Below, piece after piece: positions 1 through 8,829 of a stretch of 64,000 nt of DNA (its first letter is position 1; each line of letters starts with the position of its first letter). The stretch is taken from positions 1,488,001-1,552,000 of the forward strand of contig NZ_JAUFQR010000001.1 of NCBI RefSeq assembly GCF_030409875.1, written 5' to 3'. Under the pieces are notes generated by a model, which saw only the letters and a list, made by a program, of their open reading frames with translations, was not told the DNA's origin and did not search any database. This stretch comes from Chryseobacterium tructae. GTDB taxonomy: Bacteria; Bacteroidota; Bacteroidia; Flavobacteriales; Weeksellaceae. The position numbers and the translations under genes are program-made.

Positions 1-2
1 GC

Positions 3-629
3 AAAGAAGTAACGAATGAAGATACGATCCTTGTAGACTCAGGAGGTCAGTATCTTGAAGGAACTACAGATATTACGAGAACTTTTGCATTGGGAACACC
101 TTCTGAAGAGTTCAAAAGAAACTCTACATTGGTATTACAAGGATTGATCCGCTTATCAATGGTAAAATTCCCTAAAGGAACAAAAGGAGTACATCTTGAT
201 GCTATTGCAAGGCTTCCACTATGGATGGAAGGCAAAGACTTCAATCATGGAACAGGACATGGAGTGGGAAGCTTTATGAACGTTCACGAAGGACCGCAAA
301 ATATCAGAAAAGACCTGAATCCTCAGGATCTTCTTCCGGGAATGGTATGTTCCAACGAACCAGGATACTATCTTGAAGGACATTACGGAATCCGTCATGA
401 AAACCTTATTGCTGTAAAAGAAGCAGAAAAAACAATTCACGGAACATTCTATGAATTTGAAACATTAACATTCTGCCCGTTCTTTAAAGATACTGTGGTA
501 AAGGAAATTCTTTCAGAAAGTGAAATTGCATGGTTGAATGGCTACCATAAAACATGTGAAGAAAAACTGGCTCCTTATTTGGATGGAGAAGTGAAAGAGT
601 GGTTCTTACAGTTGGTAAGCCCATTATAA
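3..629 (+). CDS. pepP: Xaa-Pro aminopeptidase (M24B), C-terminal part
   Basis: This is the catalytic pita-bread domain of an aminopeptidase P, which removes the N-terminal residue from peptides with proline in second position, using two metal ions. The frame is open from the first bases of the window, so the start lies upstream. All five metal ligands of the M24 family are visible in order: the Asp of DSGGQY, the Asp of GTTDITRT, the His of HGTGHGVGSF, the Glu of SNEPGYY and the Glu of RHENL. The C-terminal tail is the usual one for this family. A strong hairpin terminator follows. The family assignment is secure; whether it is the cytosolic housekeeping copy cannot be judged without the N-terminal domain. 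Confidence 0.93.
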   Translation, partial: KEVTNEDTILVDSGGQYLEGTTDITRTFALGTPSEEFKRNSTLVLQGLIRLSMVKFPKGTKGVHLDAIARLPLWMEGKDFNHGTGHGVGSFMNVHEGPQNIRKDLNPQDLLPGMVCSNEPGYYLEGHYGIRHENLIAVKEAEKTIHGTFYEFETLTFCPFFKDTVVKEILSESEIAWLNGYHKTCEEKLAPYLDGEVKEWFLQLVSPL

Positions 630-708
630 GAAAAACTGAAGTTGATGTGGAAGAATCACATTGAACTTTGCACCTTATAACATTAAACAAAATAATTGTT
701 AGATCAGT

Positions 709-742
709 AAAAGTCCTGTAAGTTTCTTGCAGGGCTTTTTTA
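709..742 (+). terminator. Terminator of the aminopeptidase gene
   Basis: AAGTCCTGTAAG pairs with CTTGCAGGGCTT through G-U pairs and is followed by a T run, about 80 bases after the stop codon. Confidence 0.8.
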
Positions 743-811
743 TTTATACAACCGTATTTTTACGGATAAAATTGTAGGGATTCTCCTGATGACGGGAATT
801 ATAGCTCTGTT

Positions 812-906
812 TATCTTTGCAACAACAAACACATCATTTCATATCTTCATATACTAACTTAGTAATTCAAAACGGTTGATCATCCCGCTCTGGGATGATT
901 TTTTTA
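812..906 (+). ncRNA. Candidate short non-coding transcript
   Basis: TATCTTTG at 812-819 matches the Bacteroidota -7 element TAnnTTTG. It is followed by about 60 bases without a plausible reading frame and then by a perfect hairpin, ATCATCCC paired with GGGATGAT (879-899), with a T run. A promoter and an intrinsic terminator less than 100 bp apart, with no gene between, suggest a small RNA. I see no clear -33 element, so this is an inference. The family is not recognised. Confidence 0.4.
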
Positions 907-910
907 TTGG

Positions 911-1042
911 TGGAAGCTGGAAGCTATAAAGGCCAAAAAGAATAGATATTATTTTCATTTTAATTAATTTATAGCAATCAGAAGTAATTATATCACTAAC
1001 AGTAACTTCCAACTCCCAGCCTCTATCTTCCTGCTAACTTCC
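911..1042. repeat. Dispersed palindromic intergenic repeat, copy 1
   Basis: The left arm has GGAAGCTGGAAG and the right arm has its approximate complement (AACTTCCAACTCCCAGCCTC and following). The same arms recur at about 3346-3384 and 21113-21360. The rest of the spacer before the Crp/Fnr gene holds no gene. Confidence 0.5.
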
Positions 1043-1106
1043 TTCATTTGAGTTTAGTTTTCTGCTAAGTTTTATTTATTTTCGCCATATCAAGAAAACC
1101 CAACAA

Positions 1107-1673
1107 ATGGTACATGATTTTTTTCGGAGTTTTGAACTGTTTTCAGAAAATGAAATTGAAGAGTTTTTGCAGCTTTTTGAAATAAGGAAAGTAAGCAAAA
1201 ATGAGTATTTCATTCAGGAAGGTGAGAAATGTAGGGAAGTGGCCTTTATACAATCAGGAATCTTCCGTTCCTTCTATCTTTCTGATGACGGAAAAGATAC
1301 TACGTATTGTTTCAGGTTTCCTGATACCATGATGGCTGCGTATTCATCATTTATTTCCGGATGTCTCAGTAAAGAAAGCATGCAGGCCATTACAGATGCA
1401 GAGCTTTTGATTTTGAAGAAAGAAAAGATGGATACCCTGGTTCAGGATAATCTCAACTGGACAAAGTTTTTAAAGATGATTGCAGAACAAGAATACCTTG
1501 AATTGGAAAAACGTTTTTTTCAGCTTCAGAGAGATAGTGCTACCCAACGCTACACAACACTTCTTAAAAATTATCCGGATTATATTCAGAAAATCCCATT
1601 ACAGTATCTTGCTTCTTACCTGGGGATTACACAACGGCATTTAAGCCGTATCAGAAAGGAAATTTCTTTTTAG
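1107..1673 (+). CDS. Crp/Fnr family transcriptional regulator
   Basis: The 188-aa protein has a cyclic-nucleotide-binding-like beta barrel (about residues 10-125) and a C-terminal winged helix-turn-helix with the recognition segment IPLQYLASYLGITQRHLSRIRKEI split across residues 163-187. The binding pocket lacks the canonical cAMP-contacting RxS motif, so its ligand is unknown. Flavobacteria contain many short regulators of this type. It sits 53 bp upstream of a saccharopine-dehydrogenase-like gene and an NAD(P)H oxidoreductase on the same strand, which are its likely targets or operon partners. The ATG used is the first in frame and gives the usual family length. Confidence 0.88.
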   Translation: MVHDFFRSFELFSENEIEEFLQLFEIRKVSKNEYFIQEGEKCREVAFIQSGIFRSFYLSDDGKDTTYCFRFPDTMMAAYSSFISGCLSKESMQAITDAELLILKKEKMDTLVQDNLNWTKFLKMIAEQEYLELEKRFFQLQRDSATQRYTTLLKNYPDYIQKIPLQYLASYLGITQRHLSRIRKEISF

Positions 1674-1726
1674 ACATTTGTCCTGTTGATTGGTTGATAA
1701 GCTCTATAATTTTGTCAAAAAAATAA

Positions 1727-2752
1727 ATGGAGCACAATATTCTGATTATCGGAGGAAATGGATTGGTGGGCAAAACGATTGCCCGTATTTTACAGAAGAG
1801 AAATCCTCATCTCAATATTTTTATTGGGGGACGTAAAGGTGAAAATTTAAATAAAAATTTAAAGATTGATGTTACCGATCCCAGTACTTTTCAGGTTATT
1901 AATGATCAAAAAATAAATCTTATCATTCTTTCTGTGAATGATAGATCTGACCATATTCTGAAATATGCTATTGCCCATCATATTGATTATCTGGACATCA
2001 CCAAACCTACTCCCGCTTTGGTAAAAGCTTGTGATATTGCAGGAAAATCAGAGATTAACAGTAGAATTGTTTTCAGCTCGGGCTGGATGGGCGGAATAGT
2101 ACCCGGATTAACTAATGCACTAACAAAAGATCCTGATCATATTCAGGGAGTAAAGCTATTTGTATATTATTCTGTTAAAGATTTAGCTGGCGAAAGTTCT
2201 GCGCATTTTATGGCGGAAAATGTTGCCGTTCCTTTTCATGATTATAAAAATGATAAACCCAATTCTATCAGACACTTTTTAGATACGGAAACTTTTGATT
2301 TTTCTTTCGGAATCGGGAAAAGGAGTGCCTATAATTTTGATGTTCCTGATCTGTACATTTTGAACAAGGTTGAAAGAGTTCCTAATGTGAGTGTAAAAAT
2401 GACTTATAATTCTAAGTTTATTACTTGGCTGTTGGGGAGTTTTCAATACCTCAGGGTTTTTGATATTTTATCTTTAAAAGAAAGAAAAATGGTTTTCGGA
2501 TCGAGTGGAAATGGAGATCAGGCTGTCTTTGAAGTAGTAGTACAAGATAAAACAGGCAACAAAAAACTAAGTCTGCAAAGTATAAAAGGACAAGCGGAAT
2601 TAACGGCTTTATCAGCGGTTCTGCATACAGAAGAATTATTGAGAAACCCTCATGAAAATAATGTGTATTTCAGCCATCAACTGCATGAGCCTTTATCGTT
2701 ATTGGCTCAGCTTAATGCCTATGAAACAATTAATATCAATATAGCACAATGA
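1727..2752 (+). CDS. Saccharopine dehydrogenase-like NAD(P)-binding protein
   Basis: The 341-aa protein opens with a Rossmann nucleotide-binding motif, IIGGNGLVGKTIARIL, followed by an Asp-containing second strand (DVTD), as in the saccharopine dehydrogenase NADP-binding family. The C-terminal part resembles the catalytic half of such proteins but no specific substrate motif is recognisable. Its stop overlaps the start of the next gene by four bases (ATGA), so the two are translationally coupled. With the Crp/Fnr gene upstream it forms a small redox operon. True saccharopine dehydrogenase activity is not implied; many members are of unknown function. Confidence 0.78.
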   Translation: MEHNILIIGGNGLVGKTIARILQKRNPHLNIFIGGRKGENLNKNLKIDVTDPSTFQVINDQKINLIILSVNDRSDHILKYAIAHHIDYLDITKPTPALVKACDIAGKSEINSRIVFSSGWMGGIVPGLTNALTKDPDHIQGVKLFVYYSVKDLAGESSAHFMAENVAVPFHDYKNDKPNSIRHFLDTETFDFSFGIGKRSAYNFDVPDLYILNKVERVPNVSVKMTYNSKFITWLLGSFQYLRVFDILSLKERKMVFGSSGNGDQAVFEVVVQDKTGNKKLSLQSIKGQAELTALSAVLHTEELLRNPHENNVYFSHQLHEPLSLLAQLNAYETININIAQ

Positions 2753-3327
2753 AAAAAATAGCCATAATCAACGGTCACCCCAATAAAGAATCTTTCAATT
2801 TCGGTATTGCAGAAGCTTATAAAAACGGAGCCTTGGAAGCAGGAGCAGAAGTAAAAGAAATTACCATTGCAGAATTAGATTTTAATTCTAATTTGCAGTT
2901 TGGGTATCAAAAAAGAATGGAGCTGGAGCCGGATTTGTTGAATGCCTGGGAAATTATTCAATGGGCAGATCATCTGGTTTGGATACATCCGATTTGGTGG
3001 GGAGGCTTACCTGCTCAGATGAAAGGTTTCATTGATAGGCTCTTCCTTCCTGGATTGGCTTATAAATACAGGGAAAACTCTTTATGGTGGGATAAGCTTT
3101 TAAAAGGAAAAACCGCACATATTATCACCACAATCGATCAGCCTGGTTGGTATTACCGCTTGATGTACGGAAGACCAAGTGTTAATCAGCTTAAGAAATC
3201 AACGCTGGAATTCTGTGGTATAAAGCCTGTAAAGGTAACTTACCTGGGCATTATCCGGACTTCTAAAGAAGATCAGCGAAAAACATGGCTGAAGAAAGTA
3301 AAATCTTTGGGACAAAAGCTAAAATAG
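2749..3327 (+). CDS. NAD(P)H-dependent oxidoreductase, flavodoxin-like fold
   Basis: The 192-aa protein belongs to the flavodoxin_2 family (MdaB, KefF and NQO1 relatives), which reduce quinones or similar electrophiles with FMN or FAD. It shows the N-terminal GHPNKESFN phosphate-binding loop and the family hallmark WIHPIWWGGLPAQMKGFIDR followed by LFLPGLAY. Its start overlaps the previous stop by four bases. The operon with a Crp/Fnr regulator suggests a role in redox or quinone stress, which is inference. Confidence 0.88.
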   Translation: MKKIAIINGHPNKESFNFGIAEAYKNGALEAGAEVKEITIAELDFNSNLQFGYQKRMELEPDLLNAWEIIQWADHLVWIHPIWWGGLPAQMKGFIDRLFLPGLAYKYRENSLWWDKLLKGKTAHIITTIDQPGWYYRLMYGRPSVNQLKKSTLEFCGIKPVKVTYLGIIRTSKEDQRKTWLKKVKSLGQKLK

Positions 3328-3345
3328 AATAGTAGTAAACAGAAC

Positions 3346-3384
3346 ATGGAAGTTGGAAATTCTTATAATTTCCAGCCTCCTGTC
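3346..3384. repeat. Dispersed palindromic repeat, copy 2, between convergent genes
   Basis: GGAAATT and AATTTCC form a hairpin flanked by GGAAGTTGG and CCAGCCTCC, a short copy of the arms seen at 911-1042. Its place between convergent genes means it may also act as a terminator. Confidence 0.45.
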
Positions 3385-3386
3385 TT

Positions 3387-4109
3387 TTACAAACCCTTTT
3401 TCCCCTCAATCCAGTAGGCCTGAGATCTGATGCATCTTGCAGAAACTCCTTTAGCCTTAAGAAATTTTCTTATCAGTGCCATCCGGGTTCCGTTTCCGGT
3501 AAGGTAAAAGACTGCATCATCATTATAGATGGCTTCCTTTTCCTCTCTCAAAAAATCGGTTAAGGCTTCTATAATTCTCATCGTACTGTTTTTAGGACTG
3601 TGATAGCCATATAAATTAAGACTTTCCAAAGCCTGAGACTCTTCCATTTCATGGAGACAGATAAATGAAGAACCGCATTCTTCTACAGCCTCTTTGATAG
3701 AAATGGAACTTCCCAATGAAGTTTCATCTCCTATTGAGAAATGGATTTTTGCATCCGGTTCAAAAAAACGTTTTCCTCTGGGCATTAATATTTTTATCGA
3801 ATCTCCAATAGATAAACTAGCTACAAAGCGACTGCCCACCGCTGAAGTATCATGGATATGAAATAAAACTTCAAACGTTCCCGCCTCTCTGTTAAAATTG
3901 AAAGGTGAATAATTCCGAAAATCCCTGTCGTTGATTCTTATTCCAATAGCATAAGCAGGCTCAATCTGAATATCCTGTAAATCGGTTTCAAAACGTACAA
4001 GGTGAAGATTTTGTGAAATAACTTCTATATAAATGACTTTACAATCTTTAAATTTTGAAGACCATACGTTTTCTACCGTATCGTTGATCCATTTTGGTAA
4101 ACTTGGCAT
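3387..4109 (-). CDS. Siderophore-interacting protein (FAD-dependent ferric reductase family)
   Basis: The 240-aa protein matches the SIP/ViuB family, cytoplasmic flavoproteins that release iron from ferric siderophores by reduction. The FAD-binding segment FRNYSPFNF (RxYS type) lies near residue 75, followed by HIHDTSAVGSRFVASLSIGD, which binds the flavin phosphate and precedes the NAD(P)H-binding half. The C-terminal AYWIEGKKGL resembles the family end AYWxxGxxG. The gene converges on the oxidoreductase gene and is next to an AraC regulator on the same strand. Confidence 0.88.
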   Translation of the reverse strand: MPSLPKWINDTVENVWSSKFKDCKVIYIEVISQNLHLVRFETDLQDIQIEPAYAIGIRINDRDFRNYSPFNFNREAGTFEVLFHIHDTSAVGSRFVASLSIGDSIKILMPRGKRFFEPDAKIHFSIGDETSLGSSISIKEAVEECGSSFICLHEMEESQALESLNLYGYHSPKNSTMRIIEALTDFLREEKEAIYNDDAVFYLTGNGTRMALIRKFLKAKGVSARCIRSQAYWIEGKKGL

Positions 4110-4268
4110 AAATAATTTTTATTGCAAAGGAAGCTTCAAAATTAAAATATACCGATAGCCATTTCATGGGAATGATTGGACAATTCGTGGGTGATGATGT
4201 GGAAAAAAGGACGTGGATAAAATGAGAGAAGGGAAATTTTTGTAGGTAAAGAAGAAAACGAAGCTTAG

Positions 4269-5132
4269 CTATCTGTTGGCAGCTCTGAACTCTGAAGGGG
4301 ATTGATCTTCCAATTTTGAAAACAAACGGCTAAAATAGGTGTGATCATTATATCCCAATTCATAAGCAATTTCTTTTACTGTAAGGTGGGTGAATGCCAA
4401 TAAGCGCTTCGCTTCAATTAAAATTTCCTGATGAATCCAATGCTGCGCAGGTTTACCGGTTACCTCCCGGATTGCTTCGGTAAGATATCCCCTTGAGATA
4501 TTGAGTTTCTCTGCATATTCGGATGGACTTTTCATGGTTTTATAGCGTTGTCGTACCATGATTTTGAACGCTCTTGTCAGTTGTAAAGAACGATTTTCAC
4601 CAGTAACCTGAGAAGAATTTTCTTTTGAATAGATAAAGGCAAACATTCCTATGAAAGAATGTAATAAAGATTGAATGATCAAAGAGCCCTCTTTGGAAGC
4701 CAGCATCTCATCCGTATAAAAGGTATGAAGTATAGCCGCCATATTATTAAACTTTTCTACCCATATTGTGTCCACTGCCAGAGGCTGTATTCCTTCCAGA
4801 GATTCCTCAAAGACAGAACGTACAACATCAGGAACCAGATCAGATTGTATGGCGATAAACCATCCATTCACTTTATCCATTAAAAGGCCTTGATGTACTT
4901 GCCCTGGCAGCACACAAAAAATAGTGGAATCTTTAGCTTCAATGAGGTTGAAATCAACCATCATTTTTACATGTCCACTTTCCATACAGGTAAAAATGTA
5001 ATGACTGTCACGATGTATTCCTTTGTCTATAAGGATTTCTTCTGTATTATAGGTGTTCCTGTCCATTCTTTTGATATGAAAACGGTGCTTGGAAACATCA
5101 CTTAAATCGTAAGTAGGAATGGTATGCTTCAT
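4269..5132 (-). CDS. AraC family transcriptional regulator
   Basis: The 287-aa protein has an N-terminal cupin-like sensor region (CVLPGQVHQG near residue 85) and a C-terminal pair of helix-turn-helix motifs (YAEKLNISRGYLTEAIREV and VKEIAYELGYNDHTYFSRLF). It ends in the usual SPSEFR segment. It lies 46 bp downstream of a LysE-type exporter on the same strand and upstream of the siderophore-interacting gene, so it may control either. It is clearly related to the second AraC protein at 29465-30307, which has the same layout. Confidence 0.9.
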   Translation of the reverse strand: MKHTIPTYDLSDVSKHRFHIKRMDRNTYNTEEILIDKGIHRDSHYIFTCMESGHVKMMVDFNLIEAKDSTIFCVLPGQVHQGLLMDKVNGWFIAIQSDLVPDVVRSVFEESLEGIQPLAVDTIWVEKFNNMAAILHTFYTDEMLASKEGSLIIQSLLHSFIGMFAFIYSKENSSQVTGENRSLQLTRAFKIMVRQRYKTMKSPSEYAEKLNISRGYLTEAIREVTGKPAQHWIHQEILIEAKRLLAFTHLTVKEIAYELGYNDHTYFSRLFSKLEDQSPSEFRAANR

Positions 5133-5178
5133 CTTTTTGAAACTGTTTTTTGTAATTTGGAAAGGGATGTATATTCAG

Positions 5179-5814
5179 TTATTTTGCTTTTGAAAGAGCC
5201 ATTTTTACAGCCAGAAAAGTCAATACACTTGCCATAAACCATTTCTGTACCTTAATCCATGCTGGATTATTCGAAAAAAATACGGCTACTTTTGCTGCAG
5301 TAAGGACTATTAAGAAATTAACACTGAAACTGAGCAAAACCTGTACTACTCCAAGTTCTAAGCTCTGGTTGAGTATCGAACCATATTCAGGTTTAATGAA
5401 CTGCGGAAAAAATGATAAGTAGAATACTGCTACCTTGGGATTAAGTACATTGGTCAGGAAACCAACCGTGAATAGCTTTTTAGGGTTATCATGTGAAATC
5501 GTGTGATCTACCTCAAAAATATTTTTGCTTTTAGGTTTGATAGCCTGATACGCCAAATATAAAAGATAAATGGTACCTGCCATTTTCAGAACTGTGTAAG
5601 CAAGCGGAACGGCTAACAATACAGCTGTGAGCCCAAAAGAAACCATAATGATATGAAATATAAAGCCACAGATCACTCCAGTTAATGAGATAAAACCGGA
5701 TTTTTTGCCCTGAGTGATGGATTTTGAAATTAAATAAATCATATTGGGCCCGGGGCTGATAGCCAGTATAAGTGCCGCTGCCATAAAAAATGGGAGGTCT
5801 TGAAATGGAATCAT
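5179..5814 (-). CDS. LysE family amino-acid/metabolite exporter
   Basis: The 211-aa integral membrane protein has about six hydrophobic segments and the family signature AISPGPNMIYLISKSITQG close to the N-terminus, followed by GFISLTGVICGF. LysE/RhtB-type proteins export amino acids or related small molecules by proton antiport; the substrate cannot be predicted. A single long spacer upstream (5815-6017) separates it from a divergent operon and is AT-rich with no gene. Confidence 0.9.
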   Translation of the reverse strand: MIPFQDLPFFMAAALILAISPGPNMIYLISKSITQGKKSGFISLTGVICGFIFHIIMVSFGLTAVLLAVPLAYTVLKMAGTIYLLYLAYQAIKPKSKNIFEVDHTISHDNPKKLFTVGFLTNVLNPKVAVFYLSFFPQFIKPEYGSILNQSLELGVVQVLLSFSVNFLIVLTAAKVAVFFSNNPAWIKVQKWFMASVLTFLAVKMALSKAK

Positions 5815-6017
5815 AAGTTAAATAGGTTTTACATGAAATTTTTCAAAGCAAAGATACGTGCTGTTTCTGATCTTATTTTATTAAAAATAAAACAATATTA
5901 AATTTTATTCAATTACATTTTATTTTCCACTTAAATGTGATTTAAAGCAGATAGCAGTGCATTTTTTTTGTAAATTTCAACTCATAAAATAATTATCATT
6001 AAAAAATATTTATTACC

Positions 6018-6728
6018 ATGACCACGGAAAACATCTTTGAAGCCCTTAGAAACTGGAAAAACCTTATCGATTCTTATACTACTGAAAATGATACGAATGG
6101 AGTAGAAATTTGGAAATACTTAAATCAGGGAACTCATTTCAGTGTTTCAGGAAAAGAAATTGAACTATGGGCGAAGAATCTGGAAAAAGAAGAAATCAAA
6201 AGAATTCATGCGTATATAGGTATTCATGAAAAGCAACTAAAGTTTTTTCTGATTGATTCTAAAAGTGATAAAGATGCTGATTTTAGCACTGTTATTGTTA
6301 AAGATTTTTTACTCAATTTCCCGGAATCAAAGATTGAAAGCAGTAATGATATGGTAGTACTTCCTACTACGATTACCGCTGAATCCGCTATTAACCGTAA
6401 TTTCAGATGGAATATGTTTGGGATGGCCTGGCTGCATTCCCAGCAAAATAAAGATCTTTTTCAAGTGATATCAATTCCTTTTACAGATTATGAAAAAATG
6501 GGAATTGAAGGGGAGAAAACGTGTACAAGTTTCTTTGGGCTTACTGATGATATGGAAAAGAAAGACCCTGATTTTCCTTACCACATAGAGATTATTACTG
6601 TAGAAAGCCTTGCTGTTGATCATATAAGTAAAGAGGCAGAAAATTATTCTACTCCAAGACCTCCGTTTTCCGTTGATACTCTAAGTGATTATCAACTTTT
6701 GAAGCAAAGCAGTAGTGTTTTCGTATAA
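6018..6728 (+). CDS. Conserved protein of unknown function upstream of a two-component system
   Basis: I do not recognise this 236-aa protein. It has no signal peptide or membrane segment and looks like a soluble mixed alpha/beta protein with an acidic composition. It is the first gene of an operon with a membrane protein, a histidine kinase and a response regulator, and its last 14 bases overlap the GTG start of the next gene, implying translational coupling. The operon converges on the RebB gene cluster, so a link to R-body production is possible but not shown by the sequence. Confidence 0.65.
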   Translation: MTTENIFEALRNWKNLIDSYTTENDTNGVEIWKYLNQGTHFSVSGKEIELWAKNLEKEEIKRIHAYIGIHEKQLKFFLIDSKSDKDADFSTVIVKDFLLNFPESKIESSNDMVVLPTTITAESAINRNFRWNMFGMAWLHSQQNKDLFQVISIPFTDYEKMGIEGEKTCTSFFGLTDDMEKKDPDFPYHIEIITVESLAVDHISKEAENYSTPRPPFSVDTLSDYQLLKQSSSVFV

Positions 6729-7358
6729 CAGTCTGTCCCTGTATCTTCAAGTTATTATTAATCTGGTCTTACTGGCAGGATTGATCGTATTGATAAAAGA
6801 AAAGGCGAAAGCAAAACTTCCTGTGATCATACTTCTTTCAGGAGAGCTGATCCTGGAACTGACGGACTTAATTGACCGGATGTTGAAGCTCAATACCCTC
6901 AATACCTATAATTATGCATTGAGCCAGTTTTTGGTTTGATGATCCTTACAGTGATCTATAACAATTATTATATTCAGCTTTCCCGTGAAGTAAGGTGGCT
7001 CATCTATTGTTATGCAGGATTAGTCTTGATTGGGAATATGTTCTATGTACAAAATGATGCATTGGTTACTTTTTATTCCAATATTATAACCAGTGTTATT
7101 ATTTGTAGTTATGCAGCTTTATATTTTATGAAGATCATAAAAGAGGGAAGAGTAGAAAAGGATATGTTCATCGTTAATATTATTGTTTTTTTATTTTTTT
7201 CTGTAGAATGTCTCATATCCACTGCTTTTAATTTTTTAATCAGCAATCATCTAAGCTGGGTAGCACCCATATGGCTTTTTAGAGGCGTTTTGTTATTGTC
7301 TTTTTATATTGCTTTTATTAATCTGGGATGTGGCGTTGGGAAAATCAGGATCAGATAG
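6715..7358 (+). CDS. Multi-pass membrane protein before the histidine kinase, split by a frameshift
   Basis: Two open frames abut here: 6715-6939 (74 aa, GTG start) and 6936-7358 (140 aa). Restoring one base around 6928-6937 gives one 214-aa protein that crosses the junction as QFFGLMILTVIYNNYY, a natural membrane segment. The total length is two bases over a multiple of three, as expected for one lost base. The composite has about six hydrophobic helices and overlaps the next gene by 31 bp. It probably acts as the sensory or membrane partner of the kinase. If no frameshift exists, these are two coupled small membrane proteins with overlapping TGATG. Confidence 0.6.
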
Positions 7359-8077
7359 TTATATGGATATGGATCGGTATTGGACTATTTTTTTTAACAA
7401 CTTTATTAATTACATTATTGGTTGTTAACTATTTAAAAAGCATACAAAGAAACAAACAAAAAGTTTCTCAGCTGGTTCGTAATACCCAAAAAGAATACTG
7501 GGAGAGCATGCTTCTCTTACAGGAACAGGATAGGGAACGTCTGGCGGAAGAACTTCATGATAATATTATTTCACAATTGAATCTCATCCGTCTGAATCTT
7601 AATGACAAAAAGCCGGAGGAGCTCAGTCGGGATCTAAAAAAATCTATGCAGTTGATCCGTGAATTATCACATAATCTTACCCCTCCGGATCTCAATGAGA
7701 TTGATCTGACGGATTTGATTGAAGATTACCTTGAACAGGTTAATAAAAATATAGAAGTGATTTTTCGCTCTATTACGATAGGAATACCCATCAGTAATCC
7801 GGTCAAATTGAACCTTTTCAGAATTGTTCAGGAACTCGTTACCAATATTCTGAAACATGCTGAAGCTACAAGAATTGATGTCTCCCTGAGAGTATCTCTA
7901 AATTACGTAATACTCACCATTGAAGATAACGGAAGAGGTTTTATCATGGGAAAGCATTCCGGAGGTATTGGTATGAGGAATATTAAATCACGGGCACAGA
8001 AAATCAAAGCGATTTATAAACTTAAAACACAACCTGAAAAAGGAACAAAATTTATAGCCTGTATGGCAATACAATAA
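7328..8077 (+). CDS. Sensor histidine kinase, NarL/DegS type
   Basis: The 249-aa protein has one N-terminal membrane helix (residues 10-36), a HisKA_3 dimerisation domain with the phosphoacceptor His77 in AEELHDNI, and a C-terminal HATPase domain with QELVTNILKHA (N box) and IEDNGRGF and SGGIGMRNI (G boxes). It has no periplasmic sensor of its own, so the membrane protein encoded just upstream, whose frame it overlaps, likely supplies the input. It would phosphorylate the LuxR-type regulator encoded 9 bp downstream. Confidence 0.93.
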   Translation: MWRWENQDQIVIWIWIGIGLFFLTTLLITLLVVNYLKSIQRNKQKVSQLVRNTQKEYWESMLLLQEQDRERLAEELHDNIISQLNLIRLNLNDKKPEELSRDLKKSMQLIRELSHNLTPPDLNEIDLTDLIEDYLEQVNKNIEVIFRSITIGIPISNPVKLNLFRIVQELVTNILKHAEATRIDVSLRVSLNYVILTIEDNGRGFIMGKHSGGIGMRNIKSRAQKIKAIYKLKTQPEKGTKFIACMAIQ

Positions 8078-8085
8078 AAATAAAT

Positions 8086-8763
8086 ATGGAACATTCAAAA
8101 ATTAAAATCGGCATTGTAGATGATGATCTGCTGTTTGTACAGCTTTTAAAAAATTATATAGAAAATAATGGAAATTATCAAATTGTTCTTACATCAACAG
8201 GCGGAAATCAATTTCTTAGTGAAGATATCCCGGCGTTGGATATTCTGATTCTGGATCTAAGGATGGCGAACGGGGATGGTCTTGAAGTGATGAGTGCCTT
8301 ATCAAAAAAAGATTTTGAAACCAAGATTATAGTGCTTTCCAGTTTCTACAGACGTTCTTTTATGGGACAGATGCTTAAAATGGGTGCTCATGCATTTTTA
8401 TCCAAAGAAATCGAGCTCGAGGAGCTGTTAGTGGTGATCAATACCGTTTACAATACCGGACATTATTTCTCCAATGAACAGATTGATGTGATGCGAAGCC
8501 AGTTTTCCAATAAACTGCCGGAGTTTCATGCTTTTTCAAAAAATGAGCTCACAGATAGGGAAGTAGATGTTTTACGGTTGGTTTGCCAGCAGCTCAGCAC
8601 TAAAGAAATTGCAGATTCATTATTTATTTCTCCCAAAACAGTAGAAACCCATAAGACCAATCTTATGATTAAAACAGGAGTGAAAAATATGGCCGGATTA
8701 GTGATCTACGCTGTGCAAAATAGTATTATTGATGCCAACGAAATCGTGCTTTTTGATAAATAG
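8086..8763 (+). CDS. LuxR/NarL-family response regulator
   Basis: The 225-aa protein has a receiver domain with the acidic cluster DDD at 12-14, the phosphoacceptor Asp57 in ILDLRMANGDG and the conserved Lys in FLSKEIELEE. The C-terminal LuxR helix-turn-helix is complete (LTDREVDVLRLVCQQLSTKEI followed by ISPKTVETHKTNL). It is the last gene of the operon and lies next to, and convergent with, the RebB cluster. It is a candidate regulator of R-body expression by position only. Confidence 0.93.
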   Translation: MEHSKIKIGIVDDDLLFVQLLKNYIENNGNYQIVLTSTGGNQFLSEDIPALDILILDLRMANGDGLEVMSALSKKDFETKIIVLSSFYRRSFMGQMLKMGAHAFLSKEIELEELLVVINTVYNTGHYFSNEQIDVMRSQFSNKLPEFHAFSKNELTDREVDVLRLVCQQLSTKEIADSLFISPKTVETHKTNLMIKTGVKNMAGLVIYAVQNSIIDANEIVLFDK

Positions 8764-8772
8764 CCATAAAGA

Positions 8773-8801
8773 ATCAGGGAGTGCATTATGCACTCCCTGA
8801 T
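8773..8801. terminator. Bidirectional terminator between response regulator and RebB cluster
   Basis: ATCAGGGAGTGCA and TGCACTCCCTGAT form a perfect 13-bp stem with a three-base loop between the two convergent stop codons. Confidence 0.8.
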
Positions 8802-8829
8802 CACAAGAAATCTAAAAAACACACTATAA

